Translations under genes and position numbers: made by a program
Notes under the pieces: model-generated
Seen by the model: the letters and a program-made list of their open reading frames with translations, nothing else
Told to the model about the DNA's origin: nothing
The model's database searches: none
Shown here: in pieces, positions 26,606 through 34,666 of the stretch
How the letters are laid out: the number at the start of each line of letters is the position of its first letter
Position numbering within the stretch: the first letter of the stretch is position 1
Source: a virus
Strand: one strand, 5' to 3'
IMG/VR virus record: IMGVR_UViG_3300026484_000053
Location: 124,001-188,000 of that record
Length of the DNA stretch: 64,000 bases

Positions 26606-27439
26606 CTACGCGTTGTATGCGTAAGTAACTGTAGCGTCAAGTCCGTCGTAATCGCCAGCATTATCAACTGCTAGTGTAACTTCTTTAGCGTCATCAACTG
26701 TACATTCTACTAAGTCAAACGTACCGTCACCATTGTTTATACTAGCAACACCTGTAAATATACAATTATCTAATGGTTGGTTAGTTAATGTAAACTTATC
26801 AGAAGAAACTGACTTAGTTTCATTTATAAACTTAGTACTTACTGTACTAACTGCGTCATCAACATAAGTTTTAATTGTAGCTCTATCAGATAACTTAGTA
26901 GTTTCTAATGTCCAATCAGCTTCAGTTGTAACGTCACCATCTCTTAATAAGTCAGCACTTTCAGTATTATCAATCTTATCGAAATCAGTACCTGCAGTTG
27001 CTCCAACTACTGTAGCATTAGCGTAGATAGTATCATTAACTTCCATTTCAAGGCCATCAATTGTCCCCGCTACTGTTACTTTGTATAACCAACCTTTAGT
27101 TACGTCAGCTGGTAGTGCTCCACTTGATGCATCAAATCCACCTTTATAAACAACTCCACCACTAAGTCCATCTAGTAAATCTTTTAACGATTTAACTGCC
27201 TTACTTGATGCAACGTTTGTTTCACTGTCTAAATCTAAATCATTACTGATACTAGTTTTGTCTATTTTTAAGTCGTTACCAACTTTGAATGCATTAGCAC
27301 CTATGAATTTATCATCAAATGCTGCTGTACCATCTACTGTAGTAACGTCAGTTACAATGTCATTCGCTCTGTGAATTCTATCATCTAGTTCTGTCTGTAA
27401 ACCTTTTACAAAGGCTACTCTTCTTTTAATTGCTGCCAT
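26606..27439 (-). CDS. Tail-fibre-like protein
   Basis: 277 residues, no cysteine in the first 230 residues. Residues 1-100 are rich in Lys, Asp and Ser with SSKAVKSLKDLLDGLSGGVV, typical of fibre stems. Residues 95-145 (YKGGFDASSGALPADVTKGW, then YKVTVAGTIDGLEMEVNDTI) match a short collar motif common in phage tail fibres and fibre-attachment proteins. A second half repeats beta strands. AGGAG lies 7 bases before ATG 27439. A perfect terminator hairpin follows. Likely a fibre or fibre-attachment subunit. Confidence 0.7.
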   Translation of the reverse strand: MAAIKRRVAFVKGLQTELDDRIHRANDIVTDVTTVDGTAAFDDKFIGANAFKVGNDLKIDKTSISNDLDLDSETNVASSKAVKSLKDLLDGLSGGVVYKGGFDASSGALPADVTKGWLYKVTVAGTIDGLEMEVNDTIYANATVVGATAGTDFDKIDNTESADLLRDGDVTTEADWTLETTKLSDRATIKTYVDDAVSTVSTKFINETKSVSSDKFTLTNQPLDNCIFTGVASINNGDGTFDLVECTVDDAKEVTLAVDNAGDYDGLDATVTYAYNA

Positions 27440-27537
27440 AATTTTTCTCCTATTATTTTAGTATATGCGCTCTGATTAACGCGAATCTTCTCCCTTTATC
27501 CAAAGCACATGCTCCCCACTCCAGGTATTTTATTATT
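27440..27537 (-). other. Spacer between histidine kinase and fibre gene
   Basis: No gene. AGGAG before the 26606-27439 gene is visible on the minus strand. I see no clear late box here, so the fibre gene is probably read from upstream transcripts. Confidence 0.4.
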
Positions 27538-28770
27538 TTATTTTTTCAGTTTTGCAGGTATTCTTATTTCAAAAGTAGTGCCCTTAGGTGTAGACTCAAC
27601 TATTTTAACATCGCCTTTTACTTCATTAAGCAAATACTTACTTAAATACATACCATTACCTCTAGTTTCGCCAACTCCTGCTTTAGTACTAAAATTAGCA
27701 TCGAATACTTTCTTCCATATATTTTTCTTTATACCATTACCGTTATCCATAAACCTAACTGTTAAATAGCCTTTATCAAAGTCTATAAAGGCTACATGTA
27801 TTCTGTTAGCGTTAGCCTCTATTGAGTTCTTAATATAGTTAATGAATATGCTCATTAAATCTGCGTTTTTCATCTTTTCAAGTCCATAATTAGCAAGTTC
27901 ACTATCAGTGGTAAACGTAAAGTTACTTTCTATAACAGACATTGTTTTAAATGAGCCTTTCATTATATTGGCAATTGACTTATTACCGTTACTGTATCTA
28001 AGATGCTTAAATCCTTTCATTTTTTCAAGGATGGCATATATTTGTTCAGATGAAGTTTTAATATACTCAAAATCTTCGTCAAGTTTTTTAAACGTATCGT
28101 ATCTTGTTATTCTGTCTTCACTAGCGTTGTCGAGAGCGTCGATACGTGCCTTTTCTTCTTTTAAAGTCTTTATCATAACGTTATGAACTTTCTCAATCTT
28201 GTTATCTATTACTTCTAATGGTGTATTTAGTTCATGATGTATGTTTTCTGTGATGTTTATCATTGTTTTGTTGGCTAGTAACGCTTCGTTACCAGATTGG
28301 CTTACTATATTTGATAGCTTCTCGTCTTTCATAATAATGATACTTATTATCATTAAGTAAAACAATAGAAAAGGTAGAGACAGCATAAATACGAATAACA
28401 ATTTTTCTTTTTGCGCTGCTACGTCAAAAGTTATAATGTATTGTGAACATCTAAAAAATAGCTCAAAAGTCTTGAAGTCAAAACCGTAGTCGTTATATTC
28501 TACGCTAGAAGATATATTAGAGCGTGTTATCCTTTTAAGCTCTTTCTTATCGTATATATACATTTTATCCTTAAAACTTATACTTTTACATTGAAATAGT
28601 TTACAAGTATCGTCAACGCTTATAGGATGACCTTGTTTTGCTGACATGTAAAGCATTTCTTGCTTTAATTCATTTATGTCGTAAATTTTTGACATAAAGA
28701 ATATAACACCAAAAGAAGCGAGAAGCATTATTAATGATCCAAGCATTCTTTCTATTATTTTAATTACCAT
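27538..28770 (-). CDS. Phage-encoded membrane sensor histidine kinase
   Basis: 410 residues. Two transmembrane helices (about 9-27 and 124-147) enclose a periplasmic segment with CKLFQC (56-61). The cytoplasmic part has an H-box ENIHHELNTPLEVI with phosphoacceptor His179, an N-box YIKNSIEA (Asn315), a DNGNGI G1-box (342-347), and GVGETRGNGMYLSKYLL (G2). All elements needed for autophosphorylation are present. A predicted coiled coil (200-250) links them. It lies 21 bases behind the Cache-like sensor gene and near the receiver protein at 29776, which suggests a complete two-component system. No HAMP domain is obvious. Confidence 0.85.
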   Translation of the reverse strand: MVIKIIERMLGSLIMLLASFGVIFFMSKIYDINELKQEMLYMSAKQGHPISVDDTCKLFQCKSISFKDKMYIYDKKELKRITRSNISSSVEYNDYGFDFKTFELFFRCSQYIITFDVAAQKEKLLFVFMLSLPFLLFYLMIISIIIMKDEKLSNIVSQSGNEALLANKTMINITENIHHELNTPLEVIDNKIEKVHNVMIKTLKEEKARIDALDNASEDRITRYDTFKKLDEDFEYIKTSSEQIYAILEKMKGFKHLRYSNGNKSIANIMKGSFKTMSVIESNFTFTTDSELANYGLEKMKNADLMSIFINYIKNSIEANANRIHVAFIDFDKGYLTVRFMDNGNGIKKNIWKKVFDANFSTKAGVGETRGNGMYLSKYLLNEVKGDVKIVESTPKGTTFEIRIPAKLKK

Positions 28771-28791
28771 ATCTAGGCTCTGTTTAGTTAC

Positions 28792-29388
28792 TTAATAAAA
28801 TATTACAGAATAAAGAGCTGCTACTATAAAACTACCAACTATAGCAAATATAGCACTGTTAAAATACGTCATAGACTCGTCGTGTTGAGCACCTTGACCA
28901 AGAGTATATATGTTATCCTTAATCTTAAACTGTTTAAAAGAAACGTATTCTACACTCTCGTCAAACAGCCATTCAGTATTACCAGTCTTATCAGTCTGTG
29001 CAGATAAAAATTCATTAACAGCGTTAATACAAGTTTCAGGTTTTTTAAACAATTTACAAACACTTTCACTAGTCATGAATAACGCGTCAATATTGTTTAG
29101 TTTACAGTCAGTACTAGAATCCCATATTAACATTTTATCAAAATGTCTAATTACAAAAACATCACCAGTTATTCCCATACTTCTAGAACCTTTAGCACAA
29201 ACATCAAGAGCGTTTATAAAATTACGTTCGTCTTCCAGAGAACCAGGTATACCTTCTATACATACTTTTATGTTATGTATATTAAGTTCATTTTGTGATA
29301 CAGCTGTGTTTTTAACACTATATTGTAACGTGGAAATTGTAACATAACATAACGCTACTAAAATAATTATACCAGATATTTTCTTCAT
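28792..29388 (-). CDS. Cache-like periplasmic sensor with two membrane anchors
   Basis: 198 residues. A signal-anchor helix (4-22) and a C-terminal helix (about 177-197) place the middle in the periplasm. That middle looks like a single Cache domain (GDVFVIRHFDKMLIWDSST, then NTEWLFDESVEYVSFKQFKI and YTLGQGAQHDE). Seven cysteines suggest disulfides. CKLF also occurs in the kinase's periplasmic part (SVCKLFKKPETC versus DTCKLFQCKS). It has no kinase domain, so it probably senses a ligand and signals by contact with the kinase downstream. AGAGG precedes the start; the bidirectional late box at 29410 is upstream. Confidence 0.65.
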   Translation of the reverse strand: MKKISGIIILVALCYVTISTLQYSVKNTAVSQNELNIHNIKVCIEGIPGSLEDERNFINALDVCAKGSRSMGITGDVFVIRHFDKMLIWDSSTDCKLNNIDALFMTSESVCKLFKKPETCINAVNEFLSAQTDKTGNTEWLFDESVEYVSFKQFKIKDNIYTLGQGAQHDESMTYFNSAIFAIVGSFIVAALYSVIFY

Positions 29389-29409
29389 ATTCTACCTCTG
29401 TTTTATGAT

Positions 29410-29421
29410 TATTTATAAATA
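29410..29421. promoter_or_regulatory. Palindromic bidirectional late promoter
   Basis: TATTTATAAATA is a perfect 12-bp palindrome that gives TATAAATA on both strands (29414-29421 plus, 29410-29417 minus). It lies between the divergent sensor gene (start 29388) and monooxygenase gene (start 29444), 22 bases from each. Confidence 0.65.
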
Positions 29422-29443
29422 ATTATAAACTTAAGGATGTAGA

Positions 29444-29749
29444 ATGATTTACTGTATAGCTGAATTTGAAGCAAAAGAAGGACGAGCTGATGAGTTATTT
29501 AACGCTCTTAAGCAATTAGAAAAAGAAACCAGGGTAGAACAAGGGTGTATTCAGTATATCGTTATGCGGAAAATATTAAATAATTACGCTAAAGGAGATC
29601 ATAAAGGTATTATATTTAATGAAATATGGGAAACTGAACAAGATTTTAATGCGCATAATGAAAGTAATCATGTACAAAAATTCTTTAAAGAACAATGCTT
29701 AAACGAAAACGGATCTACATTATCTTGGAATGTTAACTGCTTCAGCTAA
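29444..29749 (+). CDS. Antibiotic-biosynthesis-monooxygenase (YgiN-like) domain protein
   Basis: 101 residues, AAGGA 7 bases before the ATG. The ferredoxin-like ABM pattern is visible: AEFEAKEGRADELFNALKQL, then EQGCIQYIVMRK, FNEIWETEQDFNAH and HVQKFFKEQ. Relatives oxidise quinols or other small aromatics without cofactors, or serve as regulators. It is the only plus-strand gene inside the two-component region and shares a palindromic promoter with the sensor gene. It might supply or remove the sensed molecule; that link is inference. The domain call is fairly sure, the substrate unknown. Confidence 0.75.
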   Translation: MIYCIAEFEAKEGRADELFNALKQLEKETRVEQGCIQYIVMRKILNNYAKGDHKGIIFNEIWETEQDFNAHNESNHVQKFFKEQCLNENGSTLSWNVNCFS

Positions 29750-29762
29750 CAGAGCCTGTTAG
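29746..29762 (+). terminator. Hairpin at the end of the monooxygenase gene
   Basis: CTAACAG / CTGTTAG, 7-bp perfect stem with a 3-base loop, overlapping the stop codon. No U-run follows, so it may be a transcript stabiliser rather than a terminator. It separates convergent genes. Confidence 0.45.
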
Positions 29763-29775
29763 GATTCTATATAGC

Positions 29776-30534
29776 TTACTGCTTTGAATCCTTGTGCCAA
29801 CCAAATTTAGTGCTTATAAACTTTCTTCTAGAATCCATGTCTAGCGACGTTTTATAAAGCACATACTTATTAATATTATCTCCATTCTTAGCATTAAAAC
29901 GATCAATTAAAATTTGGTTAGTTTTAATGTAAGGATTAAGATTATTTCCTGTGTAAAATAGGAAATTCACATCTGGGTTTTTATCAATCATGTCACAATA
30001 TATGTCAACACCATTTAATTTTAAATTGCCATCAGCGGTCATTGTACTTCCACCTATAGTAATATCTATTATAGCGTATTTAATGTTCAAATTATGCGTC
30101 TGTTGAAGAATTCTATATCTGAATGCAGCAAGCTTAGAGCTTATGCAAAGCACGTTAAAATCACTTAATTTTATTCTGCCCTCTTCATCAAAGTACTCTA
30201 AGTCATCTTTTAGAAATGAAACAACACCTTCATTGTCATCTATAAGTAATATAGTTTTCTTTCCTTCTTTAAATTCTTTGCCAAGTTTAAAATTCCATCT
30301 ACAACTCTTCCAACACTGTTTTGATGTACAAGACGCATCAAACTCACAGTCGTATTTACTTTCTTTGTCGTCTTTAAATAGCTGACTAGAAGTTGGTTTT
30401 TGGGTATTACGTTTCTTATCTATTAATGTTTTAGCAGTTTTAGCAGTTTTAGCAGTTTTTGATACCACTACACTTTTAATAGAAGTAATCCAGTCTTTAA
30501 TTGTTTTAAATGTTTTATAAACGTATTTCATCAT
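29776..30534 (-). CDS. Response-regulator receiver protein with cysteine cluster
   Basis: 252 residues. Residues 93-245 form a receiver domain with acidic pair Asp99-Asp100 (ILLIDDNE), phosphoacceptor Asp157 (YAIIDITIGG), Thr195 (FLFYTGNN) and Lys228 (YVLYKTSLD). Before it lie four cysteines in CEFDASCTSKQCWKSC (63-78), a possible zinc or iron-sulfur site, and a KTAKTAKTAKT linker from short tandem DNA repeats. There is no DNA-binding output domain, so output is probably by protein contact. It follows the 30549 gene by 14 bases. It is the likely partner of the kinase at 27538. Confidence 0.8.
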   Translation of the reverse strand: MMKYVYKTFKTIKDWITSIKSVVVSKTAKTAKTAKTLIDKKRNTQKPTSSQLFKDDKESKYDCEFDASCTSKQCWKSCRWNFKLGKEFKEGKKTILLIDDNEGVVSFLKDDLEYFDEEGRIKLSDFNVLCISSKLAAFRYRILQQTHNLNIKYAIIDITIGGSTMTADGNLKLNGVDIYCDMIDKNPDVNFLFYTGNNLNPYIKTNQILIDRFNAKNGDNINKYVLYKTSLDMDSRRKFISTKFGWHKDSKQ

Positions 30535-30548
30535 TTCTCCTTTATACT

Positions 30549-31007
30549 TTAAATTATGAATTTTCCAACAGCAGTTATAACTTTAATAAACGCGTCTGGT
30601 GCAAATATTGCAGCAGCAGCTAAAGTTATAATAGCAGCGTACATCATAAGAACTTTAACATCTTTTAGATTTTTAGCCTTATTGAGCACGGCACTAAACG
30701 AATTTTGATTAGTATTTGCTTGTGTTGTTTTAGATTTAATCATTTCCTTCACTATTTTTTCTTTCTGATCTATTAATTGGTTAAAAGAGTCTACAATAAT
30801 GTCACTAAACATTGATTGATTGGTTTCTAATTTATCGTTAATAAAGACTATGAATTGTATTAATTCTTGGTGTTCTGGATACTTACTAGTAAGTAAAATT
30901 AAAGAATTATGAAAATCTTGTGTACTAGAACCTATGATTTCAAGTTGGTTATTAAAATCATGTTTAAGTTCATGTAAAGACTTTTCTATATCTTTTAAAT
31001 TTTCCAT
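30549..31007 (-). CDS. Tail-anchored protein with Spo0B/AgrC-type HDFNNQL motif
   Basis: 152 residues with AAAGGAG 6 bases before ATG 31007. Residues 12-28 read HELKHDFNNQLEIIGSS, the pattern of the dimerisation/phosphoacceptor helix in Spo0B- and AgrC-type kinases (H-D-F-x-N-x-L); His16 would be the phosphorylated residue. A long helical region follows, and a hydrophobic C-terminal segment (about 117-150) should anchor it in the membrane. No ATPase domain is present. It is transcribed with the receiver gene, so it might act as a phosphotransfer or phosphatase partner. It may also be a plain coiled-coil protein; the motif is short. Confidence 0.55.
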   Translation of the reverse strand: MENLKDIEKSLHELKHDFNNQLEIIGSSTQDFHNSLILLTSKYPEHQELIQFIVFINDKLETNQSMFSDIIVDSFNQLIDQKEKIVKEMIKSKTTQANTNQNSFSAVLNKAKNLKDVKVLMMYAAIITLAAAAIFAPDAFIKVITAVGKFII

Positions 31008-31031
31008 GCAAACTCCTTTATATTTTAGTAT

Positions 31032-31039
31032 TATTTATC
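31032..31039 (-). promoter_or_regulatory. Late promoter box variant GATAAATA
   Basis: TATTTATC on the plus strand, 25 bases upstream of ATG 31007. It would drive the HDFNNQL protein and the receiver gene, and marks the divide between minus-strand late and plus-strand early transcription. Confidence 0.45.
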
Positions 31040-31070
31040 TACTAAGTTACACATATTCTGTTTTAATATA

Positions 31071-31095
31071 AATTTAATCTAAATAATGTTATAAT
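31071..31095 (+). promoter_or_regulatory. Early promoter with extended -10
   Basis: TTTAATC tract at 31072 and TGTTATAAT at 31087-31095; no -35 TTGACA. It drives the plus-strand block starting at 31128. Confidence 0.65.
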
Positions 31096-31127
31096 GTATT
31101 ATAAACAAGACAAAATAAAGGTTAAAA

Positions 31128-31346
31128 ATGATTAAAGTGTTAGAAGAAAGATTAAAATACGAGTTAAATAATATAGAGTCTCCAGGTAAATATGCAGAAG
31201 CATTAATGCTTGTTAATATAGTACAAGATTCAAAAAGTATAGATGAAGCACTTGCGTTCGTTGCAAATATGCAAAAACGAGCTAAATCACCAGCTTACGT
31301 ATTGCAATATAAAGCTTATGAAAAAAGATTAAATGCAGCTAAGTAG
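31128..31346 (+). CDS. Small helical protein, unknown
   Basis: 72 residues with AAAGG 6 bases before the ATG. The sequence looks like three helices (MIKVLEERLKYELNNIES, KYAEALMLVNIVQDSK, DEALAFVANMQKRAK) with a basic end. No family recognised. It is the first early gene of the right half and is followed by its own gap and a new promoter, so it may be a separate, quickly expressed host-takeover factor; that is only a positional guess. Confidence 0.6.
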   Translation: MIKVLEERLKYELNNIESPGKYAEALMLVNIVQDSKSIDEALAFVANMQKRAKSPAYVLQYKAYEKRLNAAK

Positions 31347-31384
31347 CGTACTAACATAACTAATCGTAATAATTAATATTGTTT

Positions 31385-31482
31385 TAATATTAATGTGTTA
31401 TAATTATATATGATTTTAATCAGTTACTTTACATCAGTGTAAATGTACTATTATTAAACAAAGTTAAATAAAGAGAGACAAA
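31385..31482 (+). promoter_or_regulatory. Early promoter and structured leader of the TelA-like operon
   Basis: TTTAATATTAA tract then TGTTATAAT (31396-31404). The leader holds GATTTTAATC and TTTACA-TCAG-TGTAAA hairpins and ends GAGAGACAAAATGG. Two other leaders (34599-34667, 52115-52189) share the ATGAT start and the GAG(A/G)CAAAATGG end. Confidence 0.6.
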
Positions 31483-32517
31483 ATGGCATCAGAATACGCA
31501 TCAGAAATAGTAGAAGTACAACTTGAACAAGAGGTTCAAACAACATCGATGGACGAATTAGAGTCGTCGTTTAACATTTTTATGGAAGATATTACTAAAG
31601 AGACTCAAAACACATCAAGCAATCTTCAAATGAACGAATTAGAAGAAATAGGTCAAAGTATTATCGATGCGCAAGTATACTTAAGTTCATTTTCAAAAGG
31701 CGAGAAGATGGATTATAAACAAAAAGCTTTTTCTCATTTAAGTAATATGCCTCTTATCGGTAATTATGCTAAAAAGAAAATTGAAGACATTAAAGAAACA
31801 AACCTTAAAAATTCAAGTGTCGTAGATGTTGTTAATAAAATGTTTAATGACTTTGAAGACAAGAAGAAAAAATTATACCAATTAACTGACACAGCAGACG
31901 CTATGCAGAAAAACATGAAAGAGCAAGAAGTTGAACTTCTTAAGTATATCAAGAAACTAGATTATATAGTTCAAAACACGGCAGTACCAAGTGAAAAGCT
32001 AAGAGCATTGTCTTTATCAAGTATGGCAGAAGTACAACAAAAACAAATACAAGAACTTGTATACAACAGAATTGCTTTTATTATGGAGCTAAACCAAGAA
32101 CTTATAGTAAAATTAAGTAAAGTTCTTCCAACTATGAAAAATCAATTATTAAATGAAACTAGCATCGCTGCAATGATTAATGCCATTAAAGATACAATTG
32201 AAATGACTAATGGATTACAAAATCTTACGAACGAGATAGCGATGAACTCAAGTGAAAAAGTTGGTAAAGTAATTATCGAAGGTACTAAAATGCTTTCTAA
32301 TAACGAAGATCAAATTAAATTCCTTGAGACTTCTCAAAAGAGAAATATAGAATATCATAAAGATCTGGCTAGTGCAAGAAAAGAGCATATTACTAAAACA
32401 GTAGAACAATACGCCCAAATAAAGAATGTTAACGCTAATAATACTAAAATGTTAGAACAAATGTCTAAAGACGAAGCTGAATTACTTCAAATTAGTCTAG
32501 AAAAAACACTAGCGTAA
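31483..32517 (+). CDS. TelA-like (toxic anion resistance family) protein
   Basis: 344 residues, nearly all helical. The layout fits the TelA/YaaN family: an N-terminal acidic segment, SNMPLIGNYAKKKI near residue 95, a long coiled region (LYQLTDTADAMQKNMKEQEV), a Leu-Ser stretch near 175, and NGLQNLTNEIAMNSSEKVGK near 250. Family members are often found in tellurite-type stress operons and affect the membrane or wall; the true role is unclear. It leads an operon with two coiled-coil partners (32544, 33053) behind a strong promoter with a hairpin leader. The call rests on pattern, not on a diagnostic catalytic motif. Confidence 0.5.
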   Translation: MASEYASEIVEVQLEQEVQTTSMDELESSFNIFMEDITKETQNTSSNLQMNELEEIGQSIIDAQVYLSSFSKGEKMDYKQKAFSHLSNMPLIGNYAKKKIEDIKETNLKNSSVVDVVNKMFNDFEDKKKKLYQLTDTADAMQKNMKEQEVELLKYIKKLDYIVQNTAVPSEKLRALSLSSMAEVQQKQIQELVYNRIAFIMELNQELIVKLSKVLPTMKNQLLNETSIAAMINAIKDTIEMTNGLQNLTNEIAMNSSEKVGKVIIEGTKMLSNNEDQIKFLETSQKRNIEYHKDLASARKEHITKTVEQYAQIKNVNANNTKMLEQMSKDEAELLQISLEKTLA

Positions 32518-32543
32518 GCACAAAGACAATAAAGGACAATAAA

Positions 32544-33044
32544 ATGAAACCAAATTTCTATACAAGAGCAGACATTCTTAGAATGCCTAAAGAAGAGTTC
32601 TATCACTTATGTAACTATAAAGACATACTACTAGAGGATATCCTTACAATAGATATTTACTCGAATAAGATAAACATGAAAGATGGTACTTCTATAAATA
32701 TATCTTCTGAAGAAAGCGCGAAAGCAATTGTTAATGCGAAAAACGTATATGATATGAGTAAGAGTTCTATTAAAGATAACGACACGATAAGCAAAACTCT
32801 TAAGGAAGTAACTGATAAACTAACTCAAACATTTAAAGAAGTTCATGAAGAGCAAGTTGAGTCTCATAATAGACAATTAGAAATAATGAGTAATTATGTA
32901 GAAGAGATGAGTAATAAGCTTACTAAAACGCAAACTAAATACAATAGTGTGGTTGAAGAGATGCAAAGTAAGTCAAAAGAATTAGATACACTTATGACTA
33001 AGGTTGATAAAATTATGAACGTGTTTGCTAAGCTTATCGATTAG
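32544..33044 (+). CDS. Coiled-coil protein in the TelA-like operon
   Basis: 166 residues. The first 60 form a small mixed domain (ILTIDIYSNKINMKDGTSIN). Residues 70-160 are one long coiled coil (ISKTLKEVTDKLTQTFKEVH, then NKLTKTQTKYNSVVEEMQSK). It starts 26 bases after the TelA-like gene with AAAGGA upstream. No family recognised. A direct partner of the TelA-like protein is a reasonable guess because both are mostly helical and co-transcribed. Confidence 0.6.
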   Translation: MKPNFYTRADILRMPKEEFYHLCNYKDILLEDILTIDIYSNKINMKDGTSINISSEESAKAIVNAKNVYDMSKSSIKDNDTISKTLKEVTDKLTQTFKEVHEEQVESHNRQLEIMSNYVEEMSNKLTKTQTKYNSVVEEMQSKSKELDTLMTKVDKIMNVFAKLID

Positions 33045-33052
33045 GAGATATT

Positions 33053-33754
33053 ATGTTCGATTTTATTAAAAAGACGTGTTATAACGTTACTAAAGAAGGT
33101 AGAGAAGAACGTGTAAAATTAAAGACTATAGAAGAGATTAAAAACAAAAGGTCTGAATTAGACGTTTTATATTCTAAACATTTAACTATGGTAAATAAAC
33201 TTAAAGACAATAATCTATTAGAAGAAAACAAAGCAGAAGTACAGTTACAATATAAAATAATAGAAGACGACTACTTTAGTACAGCACAAGTGCTGTCAGA
33301 GTTAGAACCACATGAAAGAGAATATGTAGGAGCTAAATTCAAAATACAAGAAGCACTGCCTAAAAATGCTGAACTAAGAATGCAACGTAATAAGAACGTT
33401 AAATTAGATCCCGTACTGTTAAAATTAGAAGAGTTCAGCAAAACAACCAAACTTAAGAGTAAAGTACGTGACTTTATTAGAAGTAAGTCGTTAAACTTAC
33501 TAAGAGAAGAATTAAAAGACGAGATTACGTTAAGTGAAGGATTTTCTAGTATATTAAGCAAACGTGCCGACAATGCTGGCAATATTAATGAAATAAAAGC
33601 ACTGCTGCTTTATTTAAACGCCTCGTTGAATATAATAGAAATAGAAGACGAAACGATGATACTAGGATTTAAATTTTATATAAACATCAGTAATAAGGGT
33701 TTTTTAGAAATCCTTAAAGAATACGATAGCGTGAAATTTAATGTCATATATTAA
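33053..33754 (+). CDS. Unknown protein in the TelA-like operon
   Basis: 233 residues with AGGAG 7 bases before the ATG. The first half is helical and basic (EEIKNKRSELDVLYSKHLTM), the second mixed, ending with strands (EDETMILGFKFYINISNKGF). In bacteria, TelA/YaaN genes often pair with a XpaC-type gene; this protein could hold that place, but I see no clear sequence match. Its end overlaps the next gene by 14 bases. Confidence 0.55.
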   Translation: MFDFIKKTCYNVTKEGREERVKLKTIEEIKNKRSELDVLYSKHLTMVNKLKDNNLLEENKAEVQLQYKIIEDDYFSTAQVLSELEPHEREYVGAKFKIQEALPKNAELRMQRNKNVKLDPVLLKLEEFSKTTKLKSKVRDFIRSKSLNLLREELKDEITLSEGFSSILSKRADNAGNINEIKALLLYLNASLNIIEIEDETMILGFKFYINISNKGFLEILKEYDSVKFNVIY

Positions 33755-34292
33755 CACTAACACTCTAGTAGAGGTAAGTACTACAAGTGGAATGGTTTTA
33801 ATAAACCCTTCAGAAATATTAAGCGTTGAATGCACTAAAACTCCTAAAGATAGTAAATTTAAATTATATTCAAGTAATTATGAATATGTTATAGCATCAA
33901 GTACTAAATATTTTAGATGCAAAAGCACAGATTTAGATGATATAAACTATTCTGTTCTTGATACAACGGCTAATGAAGTGATGTCTAAAAATGAATATGC
34001 TAGTATAAACTATGCTGGTAAAAACTATGCTAGTATAAACGGTACAGAATACGAAGTGCATACTAAAGTTATAGGCGAGACAGAATACGAACATTTTATT
34101 ACGCTGCATTTTAAAAGTAATAAAGGTAATAAAGGTACTTATACGTGCAAAGTACCTGATTATACTACGTTTTGTAGTATAAATCACAAAAATGAAGATG
34201 TAACTGAAAAATACTCGACTGTAGTTCAAGACGAAATAAACATAAGAGAAAAGTTTAATAAGGTTTTTAAGACAAAAGAGAGGAACATATAA
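33741..34292 (+). CDS. Unknown protein with internal tandem repeat
   Basis: 183 residues, beta-rich at the start (LVEVSTTSGMVLINPSEILS). EYASINYAGKNYASINGTEY contains a short duplication (YASIN twice) from tandem DNA repeats. Its ATG lies 14 bases inside the previous gene and its stop overlaps the next ATG by one base, so it is translationally coupled on both sides. No family recognised. It ends the operon's longer part. Confidence 0.55.
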   Translation: MSYINTNTLVEVSTTSGMVLINPSEILSVECTKTPKDSKFKLYSSNYEYVIASSTKYFRCKSTDLDDINYSVLDTTANEVMSKNEYASINYAGKNYASINGTEYEVHTKVIGETEYEHFITLHFKSNKGNKGTYTCKVPDYTTFCSINHKNEDVTEKYSTVVQDEINIREKFNKVFKTKERNI

Positions 34293-34579
34293 TGAAAACG
34301 CTAACATTTGGTAACGATACGTTAAGCATAAACGGTTTTGTTATGAGAATATCTAAAATTGACTATTTCCATTCTGTATACGAAGGTAAGTATGGTCATG
34401 GACACAAATACACCTTACGTGTATCGATTAATAGCATGGAGCATGCACTTTTGAGTAAACATTATGATGATGATGTTGATGCTGAAGCCATTATGAAGAG
34501 AAAAGATGTATTTCATAAAGAATGTATGGAAGAAATTGGAAACTTAACTGAAGAACATACTGATAATAGAGAAATTTAA
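34292..34579 (+). CDS. Small unknown protein
   Basis: 95 residues with GAGAGGA 7 bases before the ATG. Beta-strand-rich N-terminal half (LTFGNDTLSINGFVMRISKI), then an acidic, histidine-containing helix (KHYDDDVDAEAIMKRKDVFH). No family recognised. It closes the TelA-like operon; a new early promoter follows directly. Confidence 0.55.
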   Translation: MKTLTFGNDTLSINGFVMRISKIDYFHSVYEGKYGHGHKYTLRVSINSMEHALLSKHYDDDVDAEAIMKRKDVFHKECMEEIGNLTEEHTDNREI

Positions 34580-34666
34580 TACTCGTTTAAAATAGTTATG
34601 ATATAATTATACATGATAAACACTTACAGTTGTAAGATTTATCAAATATTAAACAAACGAGACAAA
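34577..34666 (+). promoter_or_regulatory. Early promoter and hairpin leader of the RNase H gene
   Basis: TTTAATACTCG and TTTAAAAT tracts, then TGATATAAT (34599-34607). The leader begins GATAAA and folds as GATAAA..TTACA..TGTAA..TTTATC, a nearly continuous 11-bp hairpin at the 5' end. It ends GAGACAAAATGG. Confidence 0.65.
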
